This document shows positions 1-8,265 of a stretch of DNA of 64,000 bases, one piece after another. This stretch comes from a virus. The translations under genes and the position numbers were made by a program. Below the pieces are notes generated by a model. That model was not told the origin of the DNA, searched no databases, and saw only the letters and a list, made by a program, of their open reading frames with translations. The stretch lies in IMG/VR virus record IMGVR_UViG_3300010157_000046, positions 1 to 64,000 of that record, one strand, 5' to 3'. The number at the start of each line of letters is the position of its first letter. Position 1 is the first letter of the stretch.

Positions 1-186
1 ACGATCCAGGGCTTCCACCATCACTTGTTTGTCATGCTCATAGCGTTGTGCAAACTCTTCTCGGAGTTCTGCACGTACCTGTTCACGAGCTTCGTTCAAC
101 TTTGCTTCCCAAGCTTCTGAGATCTGTTGTTGAGCTTCTTCGTTGATAAGGTCGCTATCTAGTAACGGTTTAATAGCATCTAGCAT
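1..186 (-). CDS. 22: Prohead core scaffold protein, gp22-like (partial, C-terminus beyond window)
   Basis: Only the first 62 codons are in the window; the gene runs off the left edge. The start is the ATG at 186-184, two bases after the stop of the protease gene. The visible part begins MLDAIKPLLDSDLINEEAQQ and continues as a charged, Glu/Ala/Arg-rich helix typical of a coiled-coil scaffold. T4 gp22 forms the inner core of the prohead and is degraded by gp21 during maturation. The assignment rests on this N-terminus and on the order portal, small core proteins, protease, then this gene, which is the T4 order 20-67-68-21-22. It should be followed by the major capsid gene outside the window. 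Confidence 0.75.
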   Translation of the reverse strand, partial: MLDAIKPLLDSDLINEEAQQQISEAWEAKLNEAREQVRAELREEFAQRYEHDKQVMVEALDR

Positions 187-187
187 A

Positions 188-832
188 TTATTTCCCTTCA
201 ATCTTGAGACCACGTATCAGACGCATTACTTCGTCTTTGACGTATCTCTGTGCTTTGCCGCTCTTAGCTGGGTCTTTGAACATATCCAACAATCGTTGTC
301 CGCCTTTGTGATTCAAAAGGCCTTCATAAATTGCTGTGGGATATGCATTTGGAGCACTCGGCTGAGCAACCACATCTACAGTGACAATTTCAAAGTCACT
401 GACATGTCCGGTTCTGTCGTCGACATTTCCTGATCCACGACTACTAACCCCTAGTTTTACACCGTTAGTCAACATGGTTTCAACCAGTTTGCCCATCGGT
501 GTAGGTAATATCTTTAACGTGCCCATTCCAGCAGGGCCGTCCATCCACATTTTTTCAATCATGTGGCTCACACGATCCAGGTTAATTTTTAAATCTTCTG
601 GATGATCAACTTCGCCTAAAACTGAATGACCTGTTTTAATTTGTTCGTTAATAGTGTCAACTGCCTTGGCAATTTCATTTACAGGATATACTCGTTCGTT
701 GGCATTTCTAACGCCGCCTTCTATGCAAACACCTTTTAGCTTTAAGGTTTTGCTGCCATCGTGGGCTTCCTCAGACAGGATTTCAAGACCTGCCTGAGTG
801 AAGCTTAGATGTTCTTTTAGATATCGAGCCAT
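188..832 (-). CDS. 21: Prohead core protease, gp21-like
   Basis: A 214-residue protein of the T4 gp21 prohead protease family, a serine protease that cleaves scaffold and capsid proteins inside the prohead. The segment GGVRNANERVYP (residues 39-50) is the typical early motif. The probable catalytic His is H77 in GEVDHPEDL, and the probable nucleophile is in GVSSRGSG (128-135). The following SDFEIVTVDVVAQPSAP stretch is also typical. Length matches T4 gp21 (about 212 residues). It starts at ATG 832 and lies 9 bp downstream of the acidic core-type gene and just upstream of gp22. The basic C-terminal tail after residue 175 may be trimmed during maturation; that is inference. Confidence 0.9.
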   Translation of the reverse strand: MARYLKEHLSFTQAGLEILSEEAHDGSKTLKLKGVCIEGGVRNANERVYPVNEIAKAVDTINEQIKTGHSVLGEVDHPEDLKINLDRVSHMIEKMWMDGPAGMGTLKILPTPMGKLVETMLTNGVKLGVSSRGSGNVDDRTGHVSDFEIVTVDVVAQPSAPNAYPTAIYEGLLNHKGGQRLLDMFKDPAKSGKAQRYVKDEVMRLIRGLKIEGK

Positions 833-841
833 ATCTCTGGA

Positions 842-1684
842 TTACGCTTTACCAACTGGTGATTTTGTATTCACACCACTGGCTTGAGCTGTAGTAGGCT
901 TCGGAGCTGCACTCAACTTGGAGTTGGCGCCGCCTTTGCCTGGTACATTTTTAAACTGGCCTGCTTGTGGCAAGTCACCAGTTTTTGGAGCACTACGGCC
1001 TTGAGCTGTGTCACCAGTCATTTTGACTGGGCTTGCTGCCATGCCTTTAGCACCACTGTTAAAAGCAACTACGCTTTTATTGTTAGCACCATCGTCACCA
1101 TGCTTAGGAGCAGGAACTTTGTCTAACGTTACATTTTCCATCATGCCCATGGTTTCGTCCATGTCGCCAAAGTCAGCTGTGTCTGTGTCGTCCATTTCTA
1201 AAGCGTCGCCGCCGTCAATATCGGATACACTGTCACCGCCTTCATTGCCGCCCATGATAGCTTCAAATTCAGCCATTAATTCGTCTAACTTGTCTTCTAA
1301 ATCAACCACGCGATCTTCGATGTCACCGCTGTCTTCGTCGTGGTCCATTTCCATGTCGTGTGTTAAATCTTCGCCGTCTTCTTCAGCAGCATCATCAAAT
1401 TCTGCATCAGACTCTTCATCTTCTTGCATGCCTTGTTCTTCAGCTTCAACATCGTCGATCAAGTCGTCACTGGCGTCGCCGCCCATCATGTTTTCGTCAA
1501 GTTCTTCTTCAGAATCATCTTCTTCAGATTCGTCTAACTCTTCTTCATCTTGCTCTTCCTCGTTCATCAAATTTTCATAGATTTCACGGGATTTTTCTAC
1601 CACGATGTCGTGGAATAGTTCTTTAGCTTTCGCTTCTTCATCATTGATCACGTATTCGATCAATTGTTCAAATTTATTAGTCAT
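842..1684 (-). CDS. Highly acidic prohead-core-type protein (gp68 position)
   Basis: Unrecognised protein of 280 residues. I place the start at the ATG at 1684, because GGAGG lies 5 nt upstream; a TTG at 1696 is possible but would lie upstream of that site. Residues about 40-190 are extremely rich in Glu and Asp, with runs such as EEEQDEEELDESEEDDSEEE. The last 90 residues are Lys/Ala/Pro/Gly-rich and basic. It sits between the 73-residue gene and gp21, where T4 has gene 68, and small charged T4 core proteins such as gp67 and gp68 are processed by gp21. A role as internal core or scaffold protein is therefore likely from position and composition, not from recognised homology. Confidence 0.6.
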   Translation of the reverse strand: MTNKFEQLIEYVINDEEAKAKELFHDIVVEKSREIYENLMNEEEQDEEELDESEEDDSEEELDENMMGGDASDDLIDDVEAEEQGMQEDEESDAEFDDAAEEDGEDLTHDMEMDHDEDSGDIEDRVVDLEDKLDELMAEFEAIMGGNEGGDSVSDIDGGDALEMDDTDTADFGDMDETMGMMENVTLDKVPAPKHGDDGANNKSVVAFNSGAKGMAASPVKMTGDTAQGRSAPKTGDLPQAGQFKNVPGKGGANSKLSAAPKPTTAQASGVNTKSPVGKA

Positions 1685-1714
1685 ATGTTCCTCCAATGGT
1701 TATGGCTCGTTAGA

Positions 1715-1722
1715 TATTTACA
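1715..1722 (-). promoter_or_regulatory. Candidate late promoter (TGTAAATA) upstream of the acidic core gene
   Basis: On the minus strand TGTAAATA matches six of eight positions of the T4 late element TATAAATA. It lies 30 nt before the ATG at 1684, leaving room for a leader that contains GGAGG. Confidence 0.35.
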
Positions 1723-1790
1723 TCTAACTTATAATATTGGTAGTTTTGAGGTGGAAAAGTGAGTATATTTGACTATTATGTTACAGGTAA

Positions 1791-2012
1791 CTATAGTCCA
1801 GGAGCAGCCGGGGCGGGTGCATATTGTTTCTTAACTTGTTTAAGTTTTTCTTTATACTCGTAACTACGCACATCTTGCATCTGACGTAGTTTGTTAAGCT
1901 GACGCAAAGTCAGACGAGTTTTGCGAAGATTACCCAGTTGTGGTTGACTGTTATCTTGGCCGACATCCTGATAAGCTTCAGGACTTTTTTTGTATATTTC
2001 GTTGAGAATCAT
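1791..2012 (-). CDS. Small basic prohead-core-type protein (gp67 position)
   Basis: A 73-residue unrecognised protein immediately downstream of the portal gene, in the position of T4 gene 67. It is rich in Lys, Arg and Gln, with a predicted helical stretch of residues 30-65 (LTLRQLNKLRQMQDVRSYEY) and an Ala/Pro-rich end. T4 gp67 is also small (80 residues) but acidic, so this is an equivalent by position only. The next downstream gene is strongly acidic, so the two may pair by charge in the prohead core; that is speculation. A perfect TATAAATA element ends 5 nt before the ATG, and there is no Shine-Dalgarno sequence. Confidence 0.6.
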   Translation of the reverse strand: MILNEIYKKSPEAYQDVGQDNSQPQLGNLRKTRLTLRQLNKLRQMQDVRSYEYKEKLKQVKKQYAPAPAAPGL

Positions 2013-2017
2013 GCTAG

Positions 2018-2025
2018 TATTTATA
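2018..2025 (-). promoter_or_regulatory. T4-type late promoter element, perfect TATAAATA
   Basis: The minus-strand sequence is exactly TATAAATA, the T4 late -10 consensus recognised with gp55. It overlaps the portal stop codon and ends 5 nt before the ATG of the 73-residue gene, so a transcript would begin at or near the ATG. Confidence 0.55.
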
Positions 2026-3859
2026 CGCCAGGCACACCACCAGCGGTTGGAGGCGGTGCTCCGGCAGTGCCAGCAGTTCCAGGTGCTGTAGAGGGTGCTC
2101 CAGGCATACCACCCTCTGGTCCACCTGCAGCATCAGCACCGGTTATTTCTTCACCTGTAGCAATGTCACTTTCTAGTCCAGCTGGTGTAATACCAATACT
2201 GCGTAAATCCTGACCTTGTGTAGTTTCTAACTCAGGTTGATCACGCTCTTCTTGCCACATTGTTTCGTTTTCTACAATTTCTTCTTCAGTTAGGCCTAAG
2301 TAACGTTTCATCATAAAACGCTTGCTCATGTATGGCAAAGGTTCAATAGCTGCAAATGACGAAATACGACTGGTGTCTAGTTCGCTTTGACGATAACTGG
2401 CAAAGTTTTGTGGCTCACAAAGGCTAATACTAAAAATTCCTGAATCAATATTAAAGCCTCTCCAATGCAAGAACATTTTGAACTCGTCGTCTAATTTCTG
2501 CATAATCAGGCGTTGTAGGCGCATACAGTATTGATTAAAGCGATATTCTTGGATAAGTGCTGTGCCTACTTTTCCGTCATTCATAGCACGGTCTGAGTCG
2601 TCTGGGCCTGTGGGCAAGTAGCTGGAAGGCACACGCAAACCACGGGCCATTTTGTTATTAAAGTATTTTAAATCGTCAATTTCACCTAGATTAGCACCGC
2701 CGGGCAATGTAGTAACATCACTGCCGCGGCTGTCAGCACTAACTGGAAAGAAGTAATCTTCGTTAATGCTCAACGGATTATAACTGGCATCCATCATGTT
2801 GGCTCCACCACCAGTATTAGTAGGAATACGACGTTGATGCATTTCGTTTTTGACACGTTCCACAAACTGCATGGCCATATGGCTGGGCATATTGCCTACG
2901 TCAATTTTAAAAATTCTACGTTCTGGAGCACGTTGCACACGATAGATCAGGACCGAATCTTCTAGCAGTTCTTTTTGTTTGAATACTTTGAAAATGTTTT
3001 CCAGGATACTTTGTCCAAATGGCCAGAAAAAATCCAGTCCTTCATTAAGGCTAAGATGCACCACATGTCGTGCATCAATACAAGTTTCGTTCATGGCCTG
3101 TGTAAAGCGACTGTTGCCTACTCCGCCGTTGCCAGTACCACCACCTGCGCCGCCGCCGCCAGGAGAGGTATAATTTGATCCGCCGCCAGCTGATCCAGTG
3201 GCACGACTCACATAGTAATCACTGGTAGTCTTTTGTGCTACACTCATGTTTTGAAAGTTAGGGTTAATGTCACGAATAATGTATTGCTCCGGGCGTTTGC
3301 CTTCACTTTCATTTACAATCACACGGGCTACTTTGACCATGTCAACCCACATCATTTCAAATGTTTCTGGATCACGCACAAACACCTGATCGCCATACTT
3401 GATAGTATTGCGGAACAATTTAAAAATTCGTTGATCTAGTTTGTTTAATTTGGTCCACTGCTGTAGCTGTTTTTTAACAATTTCTACTTCGTGATCAGTA
3501 GGCTTGTCTGTAAAATTGATATCAAATGGAGTTTTGTTGTCTTCATTGACCTGTGTTGAAAACTCAGCAATGATATCCAAACAGGCATTGACTTCCGAAT
3601 CGCAGTCCATGTTTTCATATTGATTATAGCGTTCAATTCGGTTAGGATGTCCTGAATATACTTCGGGCAATCTACTAGCATAGTTGCGGAATGCAAAGTC
3701 GTTTGGTGTTCCGCCTGTGTAGTCTCCGCCTGTTTGTCTAGGATATCCGTCTAGACCAAATTGGTTTTGTCCTGAAATTGGACTCAGTTGGCCGCCGGTG
3801 TTTGCTACTTTAAAATACTTTTTCCAACCGGGTTTGCGAGTGTTTTGATTATCTGCCAT
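2021..3859 (-). CDS. 20: Portal vertex protein, gp20-like
   Basis: Portal protein, the dodecameric ring at the capsid vertex through which DNA is packaged and to which the tail attaches. I use the ATG at 3859 (MADNQNTRKPGWKKYFKV), giving 612 residues; an in-frame start at 3907 would overlap the preceding gene. Typical gp20 segments are present: RIERYNQYENMDCDSEVNAC with LDIIAEFSTQ after it, RRIFKIDVGNMPSHMAMQFV, and the stretch around the DSRGSDVTTLPGG motif followed by RVPSSYLP. Length is somewhat above T4 gp20 (524), mainly through a Gly-rich insertion around residues 225-250 and a Pro/Gly/Ala-rich C-terminal tail of about 55 residues. It is followed by core-type genes, as in T4. Confidence 0.93.
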   Translation of the reverse strand: MADNQNTRKPGWKKYFKVANTGGQLSPISGQNQFGLDGYPRQTGGDYTGGTPNDFAFRNYASRLPEVYSGHPNRIERYNQYENMDCDSEVNACLDIIAEFSTQVNEDNKTPFDINFTDKPTDHEVEIVKKQLQQWTKLNKLDQRIFKLFRNTIKYGDQVFVRDPETFEMMWVDMVKVARVIVNESEGKRPEQYIIRDINPNFQNMSVAQKTTSDYYVSRATGSAGGGSNYTSPGGGGAGGGTGNGGVGNSRFTQAMNETCIDARHVVHLSLNEGLDFFWPFGQSILENIFKVFKQKELLEDSVLIYRVQRAPERRIFKIDVGNMPSHMAMQFVERVKNEMHQRRIPTNTGGGANMMDASYNPLSINEDYFFPVSADSRGSDVTTLPGGANLGEIDDLKYFNNKMARGLRVPSSYLPTGPDDSDRAMNDGKVGTALIQEYRFNQYCMRLQRLIMQKLDDEFKMFLHWRGFNIDSGIFSISLCEPQNFASYRQSELDTSRISSFAAIEPLPYMSKRFMMKRYLGLTEEEIVENETMWQEERDQPELETTQGQDLRSIGITPAGLESDIATGEEITGADAAGGPEGGMPGAPSTAPGTAGTAGAPPPTAGGVPGV

Positions 3860-3866
3860 GGTCGTA

Positions 3867-3874
3867 TATTTACC
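3867..3874 (-). promoter_or_regulatory. Candidate late promoter (GGTAAATA) abutting gp20
   Basis: The minus-strand GGTAAATA ends 7 nt before the portal ATG at 3859, with no Shine-Dalgarno sequence between. It lies inside the extreme 3' end of the upstream gene. It matches the TAAATA core shared with other starts in this window. Confidence 0.35.
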
Positions 3875-3875
3875 G

Positions 3876-6230
3876 TTAACCTTGTGCGTAGTGCAACATT
3901 TTGCCACTGCTGTCAGCAGTATTCTTGGTTGCTGACGCTATACTTGATTGCACATCTAAAGTTTCTTCCAACAAAGAAACAATACGTTGATTGGTGCTGG
4001 CCATGGATTCAAACATTTTTATAAAATTTCCACTGTTATTATTAAGTGGTATCACTGCTTCATCACCGTGTAACACAGCAGAATATCCAGATTTTGGACC
4101 AGAAAACGCAGCACCTCCCTCAGCAGTAGCAGCGCCATTTCTCAATAAATCTACCACTGTAGGAGCACGGTTGCCCACTTGACCATACCACTTGCTACTT
4201 TCTAAATTTGCAGCGGCGGCTGCAACATCGTTTGATGCCAACTGCTTTTTTAACATGGGCCATTTGTCAATCCAACTGTTGCCCATGTTAAAAGTCAAGT
4301 CAGTTAACGCAGCTTGTCCTTTGGTGTTTAACTTGTCAAAACTGGGTATTCGTTGTGCTGCCAATCGATGACTAGCATAGTCATCATTAAACATTTTCAT
4401 TATTTCATCGTTGGAAAATTCTCTATTCCATTCTGGTGGTAGCGTTTTGCCGTCACCAATTAAATGTCCGACACCCACTGTCCACAATCCTAAACTGTCT
4501 TGATAGGGTTTGTTACGTATACCTTCGTGCCTGATGATCATCTTTTTAATATCATCATCACTCATTCCGCCAGTTGATGCTTGTTGCATTGATGGAGGTG
4601 CTCCTAGACCTCCGCCTGACCTACTATAAGAACCAGCATCGGCACCTTGCCCCGATGGAGGTGCGCTACTGCTTGACGAGGATGCTCCAGGTGCTGTAGG
4701 TGTACCACTACTGCCACCTCTACTGCCCGGAGCTGCCGGAGCTGCCGGAGCTCCTGTTCCACCACCACCGCCTGCTGGTGCAGAGCCACCACCACCACCT
4801 GATGCGCCACCACCTCTTGACCCAAGTCCAAATATACCACCGGTAGAAGAGCCTGGTATTATACGACTTGTAAACTCTGCTGTATCAGTGGCCCATTTTT
4901 GTATCTTGGTTGCTGCTGGTACAAATATATTGGTAAAGTCTGCTGTTCTTTGTGCTGTTTTAACTTGATTCTCAGCAATAGCGGCCTGACTCTTGGTTGC
5001 ACTATCTAGACCGTCTAGTTGATTTTTTTGTTCTGTTGTTACCTTTTCAGTATCTTCAGTAAGAGTTTTAACACTTTCTTTAAATTCTGTTACTGTTTTT
5101 AAATTTGGTCCAAATGCGCCACCGAGCTTGTTTATGCCTTTGATAGCTTCTACAGTTTCTGGAGTAATAGAATCTCCAAGTGCCTTCATGGATTGAGATG
5201 CAGTTCCACCAGCTTCAAAAAACTCTTTGCTGAATTTCTTCATGCTCTCGCCACCGGTGGCCATCATCATGTCGGTGCCGCCGGTTATAACTCCGTCAAA
5301 TGAACCGGCAAGTTCGGCAGCCATCTTAGGACCAACTTGTACCACTGCTAGTTCGTAGGCTTTTAAGGCCTCTTTTGCAGCTGCTGGATCCATGTCTTGA
5401 AGAGTAGCATAGAACGCTTCAATATTTAGAGCCTGTTGTCGAAGATCTTCTTGTTCCTTGCGATTCAATCCAGTCAGTTTGGTCACTGCATCCAGCTCTT
5501 TGAGATAAGATATTGTGCCTTCAGCTAGTTCTTTGTCAGATTTCCCTCGTAATTTTCCTAGCGCACCTTGCTCACGCATGTAGGCACCCAGTCCCTCGTT
5601 TAGGTCATCGACTGTGAAACCCATTCTTCTCATCGACTCGCGCTGTTCTTCAAAGCCGGCTGCAGCCCGTCCCATGACTCGGCTGCCTTCAAGCGCACTG
5701 CCGTAGAACTTGCCTAGTGTTTTGCTGTTCTCAGTAAGAACTTGATTTAAGTTACCCAGTTGGTCTTGAGTGTAACCAAATTGGCGCATTTTTTCATAGA
5801 CTTCGTCCATGGCTTTGCCACCAACTACACCAACTTGACTTAACTTTTGATATTGATCAAATAATGCTTTACTTTGTGCCAGGGCCGCAGTATTAAGGGC
5901 CGCAATTGATTTGGCCAACAAGCCCATGGCTTTGCCGGCTGGGCCAAATTTTGATGTGTATGAAGCAACTGCATCAGCACCGGACTCAACTGTTTTAGAC
6001 CAGGCCTCTGTAGAATCTCGGCCTTTGGACATGGTGCTAATTGTATCTTTGGTACTAGTACCCAGTTGACCTATACTTTGTTTTAGCTGTGCAGTATAAC
6101 CTCGTATGCCGGCTGCGTGGTCCATTTCTGCTTCGTGCAACTGTTTTGCAGAAATATAGCCAGCTTCATACGATTCTTTTTGTCTGGCTAGCCAGTCATC
6201 TAATTCTTTGAGGGAGTCGTCATTTGCCAT
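3876..6230 (-). CDS. Tail tape measure protein with C-terminal T4-lysozyme (GH24) domain
   Basis: A 784-residue protein that probably sets tail length and is carried in the tail. Residues 1-450 are helical and Ala/Gly/Lys-rich with repeated coiled-coil stretches, as in tape measure proteins. Residues 455-550 are a Gly/Ser/Pro-rich linker. Residues about 555-690 form a T4-lysozyme-like domain with the complete catalytic triad in the canonical spacing: E569 (RHEG), D578 (YQDSLG) and T584 (LWTVGVGH), the E-x8-D-x5-T pattern. After it, VLHGDEAVIPL (about 718-728) is a motif often seen at the end of tape measure proteins. T4 gp29 (590 residues) has no lysozyme; in T4 that activity is in gp5. The gene is divergent from gp26. 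Confidence 0.8.
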   Translation of the reverse strand: MANDDSLKELDDWLARQKESYEAGYISAKQLHEAEMDHAAGIRGYTAQLKQSIGQLGTSTKDTISTMSKGRDSTEAWSKTVESGADAVASYTSKFGPAGKAMGLLAKSIAALNTAALAQSKALFDQYQKLSQVGVVGGKAMDEVYEKMRQFGYTQDQLGNLNQVLTENSKTLGKFYGSALEGSRVMGRAAAGFEEQRESMRRMGFTVDDLNEGLGAYMREQGALGKLRGKSDKELAEGTISYLKELDAVTKLTGLNRKEQEDLRQQALNIEAFYATLQDMDPAAAKEALKAYELAVVQVGPKMAAELAGSFDGVITGGTDMMMATGGESMKKFSKEFFEAGGTASQSMKALGDSITPETVEAIKGINKLGGAFGPNLKTVTEFKESVKTLTEDTEKVTTEQKNQLDGLDSATKSQAAIAENQVKTAQRTADFTNIFVPAATKIQKWATDTAEFTSRIIPGSSTGGIFGLGSRGGGASGGGGGSAPAGGGGGTGAPAAPAAPGSRGGSSGTPTAPGASSSSSSAPPSGQGADAGSYSRSGGGLGAPPSMQQASTGGMSDDDIKKMIIRHEGIRNKPYQDSLGLWTVGVGHLIGDGKTLPPEWNREFSNDEIMKMFNDDYASHRLAAQRIPSFDKLNTKGQAALTDLTFNMGNSWIDKWPMLKKQLASNDVAAAAANLESSKWYGQVGNRAPTVVDLLRNGAATAEGGAAFSGPKSGYSAVLHGDEAVIPLNNNSGNFIKMFESMASTNQRIVSLLEETLDVQSSIASATKNTADSSGKMLHYAQG

Positions 6231-6235
6231 AATTA

Positions 6236-6243
6236 TATTTAGC
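6236..6243 (-). promoter_or_regulatory. Candidate late promoter (GCTAAATA) abutting the tape measure gene
   Basis: The minus-strand GCTAAATA ends 5 nt before the ATG at 6230, and there is no Shine-Dalgarno sequence. It lies in the 23-bp divergent gap between the tape measure and gp26 genes. Confidence 0.35.
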
Positions 6244-6253
6244 GAGGGAATTT

Positions 6254-7093
6254 ATGACATCAAACAACCCATTAAAACAGTATTTTAGACAGCCGTCAAT
6301 TTACATACGGCTACCCAGTAAAGGTAATTTTTATCCACCTGGCACGTTGGATATGCCGCCAAATGGAGAAATTCCTGTGTTGCCCATGACTGCTATCGAC
6401 GAAATCAGCTATCGAACACCAGATGCTTTGTTTAATGGAGCTGCCATGGTTGATGTAATACAAAGCTGTGTGCCAAACATAAAAAATGCCTGGGCAATCC
6501 CAGCAGTAGACGTAGACACCATTTTGGTTGGTATTAGATTGGCCAGTCACGGACATGATTTAGATTCTGGTAGCCAATGTCCTAGTTGCAATCATGAACA
6601 CGAGTTCACAATCGATTTACGAATGATGCTGGACGGCATTCAGGCTCCAGACTACAACAATAGTGTGCGGCACGGCGATTTAGAATTTTTCTTCCGGCCT
6701 ATGACTTATCAAGATCTCAATGCCAACAATCAATTGCAGTTTGAGCAACAAAAAATAATGTCCATGATTCCTGACGCAGAAACTCCAGAAACAGACAAGA
6801 TAAAAAATATCAATGATGCACTGAAACGCTTGACCACAATTACTGTGCAGGCCTTGTGTCAAAGTATTGCCGCAGTTAAAACACCGCAGGCTGTGGTCAC
6901 TGAATCTGAATTTATTTTAGAGCTAATGAACAATTGCGATCGTAAAATATTCACCAGCGTACGAGACCATATTATTGAGCTTAAAAATAAAGCTGAACTG
7001 CAACCCATAGATCTTACATGTCCAGAATGCCAAAACAAATATAAACAAAATATAACTTTGGACATGACAAGTTTTTTCGAATCCGCCTCCTAG
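6254..7093 (+). CDS. 26: Baseplate hub protein, gp26-like
   Basis: A 279-residue protein of the T4 gp26 family, a component or assembly factor of the central baseplate hub. The N-terminus (residues 11-60: YIRLPSKGNFYPPG, then VLPMTAIDEISYRTPDALF) is characteristic. Two CxxC pairs are visible, C109/C112 in CPSCNHEHEF and C256/C259 in CPECQNKY, suggesting a bound zinc. GAGGG lies a few bases upstream of the ATG. It is longer than T4 gp26 (208 residues). The next gene looks like a small hub-assembly factor, and the divergently transcribed neighbour is the tape measure protein that is inserted through this hub. Confidence 0.8.
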   Translation: MTSNNPLKQYFRQPSIYIRLPSKGNFYPPGTLDMPPNGEIPVLPMTAIDEISYRTPDALFNGAAMVDVIQSCVPNIKNAWAIPAVDVDTILVGIRLASHGHDLDSGSQCPSCNHEHEFTIDLRMMLDGIQAPDYNNSVRHGDLEFFFRPMTYQDLNANNQLQFEQQKIMSMIPDAETPETDKIKNINDALKRLTTITVQALCQSIAAVKTPQAVVTESEFILELMNNCDRKIFTSVRDHIIELKNKAELQPIDLTCPECQNKYKQNITLDMTSFFESAS

Positions 7094-7095
7094 CC

Positions 7096-7308
7096 TTGAA
7101 CTCTGACCAGATCTCTGAGATGCTGGAACAGATGGATAAAGAAGTAAGTAATATTCGGCAGGAGGCGTTGAGAATGTCGTGGTACATGCGAGGTGGATTG
7201 ACATACGATCAAGCCATGGCATTGAGTTATGAAGAACGCAATCTGATTAACGATTTAATTAAAGAACATTTAGAAACTACCAAGAAAAGCGGATTGCCTT
7301 TCTTTTAA
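7096..7308 (+). CDS. Small baseplate-hub assembly/chaperone-like protein (gp51 position)
   Basis: A 70-residue protein directly after gp26. The C-terminal half (WYMRGGLTYDQAMALSYEER, then ending KKSGLPFF) resembles small conserved T4-like proteins annotated near gp26/gp51 as hub-assembly factors. It is highly charged and probably helical. The frame is open from a TTG at 7096, two bases after the gp26 stop. ATG codons at 7120 and 7132 are alternative starts, and neither has a clear Shine-Dalgarno sequence, so the start is uncertain. Function is inferred mainly from position and this motif. Confidence 0.6.
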   Translation: MNSDQISEMLEQMDKEVSNIRQEALRMSWYMRGGLTYDQAMALSYEERNLINDLIKEHLETTKKSGLPFF

Positions 7309-7311
7309 CCT

Positions 7312-7821
7312 ATGCTATTAAAATTAGAAGACGTAAAACACAATATAGAACAGTGGATCATGAACTTTGTAGAAGTTCCACATGCTGACCTGGGTGGCTG
7401 GGCTCCTTGTCCGTATGCTAGGAAGGCCCGACTAGATCAAGACTTTGATGTAAGACTAGGACTGGCACCCATTCACGATCTCACACAGATCAGTCGCCGA
7501 GGACTAAACGGTAAGAGTGTGATTATTTTTGCATACGATCCTAAGGATATACCACATGATGAATTGAGCCATGCTGTTGATGTTTGTAATCGAGAATTTT
7601 TAGTGCCAAATAATTTATTAGCCTTGGAAGATCATCCCGACGATGCAGAAATAGTCAACGGTGTGGTCATGAACAACGGAACCTATGCCCTGTTATTGAT
7701 ACAAAGTCTCACAGACTTGAATGAAAAAGCACAACTGGTTGGCCGGAAGGGTTTTTACAACACCTGGCCCGAAGAGTATCTAACGCCCCTGTTCAAACAT
7801 CGTCAGGATCCAAGACTATGA
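7312..7821 (+). CDS. Unknown protein with WAPCPYARKAR motif
   Basis: A 169-residue protein I do not recognise. Features are an N-terminal amphipathic helix, GGWAPCPYARKAR (28-40) with a single Cys, a central alpha/beta-looking region (SVIIFAYDPKDIP), an acidic patch (LEDHPDDAEIVNG) and a C-terminal KGFYNTWPEEYL segment. No signal peptide or membrane segment. It overlaps the next gene by 4 bp (ATGA), so the two are probably translated together. The position between hub genes and a GNAT-like gene gives no firm function. Confidence 0.6.
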   Translation: MLLKLEDVKHNIEQWIMNFVEVPHADLGGWAPCPYARKARLDQDFDVRLGLAPIHDLTQISRRGLNGKSVIIFAYDPKDIPHDELSHAVDVCNREFLVPNNLLALEDHPDDAEIVNGVVMNNGTYALLLIQSLTDLNEKAQLVGRKGFYNTWPEEYLTPLFKHRQDPRL

Positions 7822-8261
7822 CTTATCAATTTGCAAGAATTGACTTAGCCAAAACAAACTATACACCCGCAGTCTCATGGAAGTATATTACCAGTCGCGA
7901 ACCTGATGTGCTGGCTCGGCTGGATGATATATACAGAACCTATTGCATCTACAAGCACTTTGCCAGTGTAATGCCCATATTTCACAGTCGTTACACAGAT
8001 CCAATGGCTGAGATTATTGGGTATTACGACCAAGACCGATTGGTAGCATTTAGTTTGATTCGCAAATTTGATCAGCACAATGCATTATGTGATCAGTTTG
8101 CATGGACATATCACAAACCTAAAATGCGGTTGGGCATTGAAACAATGAAAGCAGAGTGTGCTATCTACCGGGAACGAGGATTCCAATACTTGTATCTTGA
8201 GCAAGCACACTTATACAAATCCGACATGGATGGATTTGAAATACTAGGACCACTGGAGTAA
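7818..8261 (+). CDS. Putative acyltransferase-like protein (GNAT fold suspected)
   Basis: A 147-residue protein. The pattern of an N-terminal helix region, the strand pair AEIIGYYDQDRLVAFSLIRKF (70-90), then a helix MRLGIETMKAECAIYRERGF and a final strand YLYLEQAH is what a GNAT or leucyl/arginyl-transferase fold would give. This is judged by eye, and no clear acetyl-CoA pyrophosphate loop (QxxGxG) is present. It is coupled to the upstream gene by ATGA overlap and separated from the next by 4 bp. Substrate unknown. Confidence 0.55.
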   Translation: MTYQFARIDLAKTNYTPAVSWKYITSREPDVLARLDDIYRTYCIYKHFASVMPIFHSRYTDPMAEIIGYYDQDRLVAFSLIRKFDQHNALCDQFAWTYHKPKMRLGIETMKAECAIYRERGFQYLYLEQAHLYKSDMDGFEILGPLE

Positions 8262-8265
8262 AAAT

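Noticed and set aside
1008-1580. Ser-rich 190-codon frame on the plus strand
   Set aside because: It is the complement of the Asp/Glu codons of the acidic core-type protein, which has a proper Shine-Dalgarno sequence and neighbours on the minus strand.
3859-3907. Upstream in-frame start for the portal protein
   Set aside because: It would add 16 residues inside the preceding gene. The ATG at 3859 follows a TAAATA element and gives the expected N-terminus.
4604-4840. Val/Gln/His-rich 78-codon frame
   Set aside because: Alternative frame of the Gly/Pro-rich linker of the tape measure protein; composition is that of a repeat shadow.
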